DNA from: JARRJY01 sp037388705
GTDB lineage: Bacteria > Pseudomonadota > Gammaproteobacteria > UBA6429 > Thiohalophilaceae
Reading direction: 5' to 3'
DNA length: 13,897 nucleotides
Assembly: GCA_037388705.1 (NCBI GenBank)
Contig: JARRJY010000076.1
Span: 1 to 13,897 of the forward strand
Numbering within the stretch: the stretch's first letter is position 1; each line of letters opens with the position of its first letter. Below are positions 13,700-13,897 of the stretch, one piece after another. The position numbers and the translations under genes were made by a program. The notes beneath the pieces are model-generated. The model made no database searches. It was not told the origin of the DNA and saw nothing but the letters and a program-made list of their open reading frames with translations.

Positions 13700-13897
13700 A
13701 CTATCCTGTGGTTCCGGCGTTATTTGCGGTTGCATGACAACCCGGCATTAAACTGGGTTTGTCAAAACAGTGAATCTGTAATACCTGTTTTTATTCATTC
13801 AGAGGATGAAGAGCATCCCTGGTCACCAGGTGCAGCATCACGCTGGTGGTTGCACCATAGCCTGGATGCGCTGAATAAACAGCTGGCCAGCTATAAC
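13700..13897 (+). CDS. phrB: Deoxyribodipyrimidine photolyase, 5' part, start unresolved
   Basis: The window ends inside this gene. The frame reads TILWFRR-LRLHDNPAL, then VIPVFIHSEDEEHPWSPGAASRWWLHHSLDAL, the N-terminal domain of DNA photolyases/cryptochromes that repair UV pyrimidine dimers with light. Two oddities stand out. The frame is open from 13637 but holds no ATG, GTG or TTG before the conserved region; only ATA codons (such as 13688) or CTG 13706 are available. Also, the usual Asp of FRRDLRL is Tyr (TAT). The conserved part begins about 29 nt after the methyltransferase stop, so it is probably the next operon gene. Photolyases are common members of CarH/LitR regulons, which fits light control. 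Whether this copy is functional is uncertain. Confidence 0.85.

Overview
The window looks like chromosomal DNA of a gammaproteobacterium of moderate GC content. The evidence is the cutA-dsbD pair next to fxsA, Gram-negative envelope proteins (a Blc-type lipoprotein and periplasmic thiol-redox enzymes), and the protein families present. The species cannot be named from the sequence alone. There are no rRNA, tRNA, CRISPR, phage or insertion-sequence genes.

Left part (1-3778): the tail of an unrecognised secreted or lipoprotein-like gene runs in from the edge. A 265-bp gene-free stretch (353-617) follows, carrying three inverted repeats that look like interspersed extragenic elements. Next comes a minus-strand operon, cutA -> dsbD -> tlpA-like, for periplasmic thiol redox. 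dsbD has an unusual tandem duplication of its N-terminal domain and is broken by a one-base frameshift near 1911.

Middle (3779-5655): fxsA is on the plus strand. A minus-strand trio follows: a Sel1-repeat protein, an exported glutathione peroxidase with an internal deletion and frameshift, and a DCC-family (DUF393) thiol protein.

Right part (5656-13897): a divergent control region drives the Sel1/gpx/DCC trio leftward and a long, tightly packed operon rightward. The first rightward gene encodes a MerR regulator with a cobalamin-binding domain. It keeps the residues known from the B12 photoreceptor CarH (W-x9-EH and ExHxxG). The control region has two promoters with overlapping -35 boxes and 11-bp direct repeats (core TTGTAYA) on both sides. 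Downstream are a coclaurine-N-methyltransferase-like enzyme, DUF2878, DUF1295, DUF6134, a Blc lipocalin, an FAD oxidoreductase, DUF1365, a CFA-synthase-like methyltransferase and the start of a DNA photolyase.

My reading is a light- and photo-oxidation-responsive membrane-lipid modification operon. It is related to the gene sets linked to methylated and furan fatty acids, but here it is headed by what appears to be a directly B12-sensing photoreceptor. The same control region may also regulate the antioxidant trio. Lesions (dsbD frameshift, gpx deletion, photolyase frame without a normal start codon) recur in the window. They may be true decay or sequence errors.
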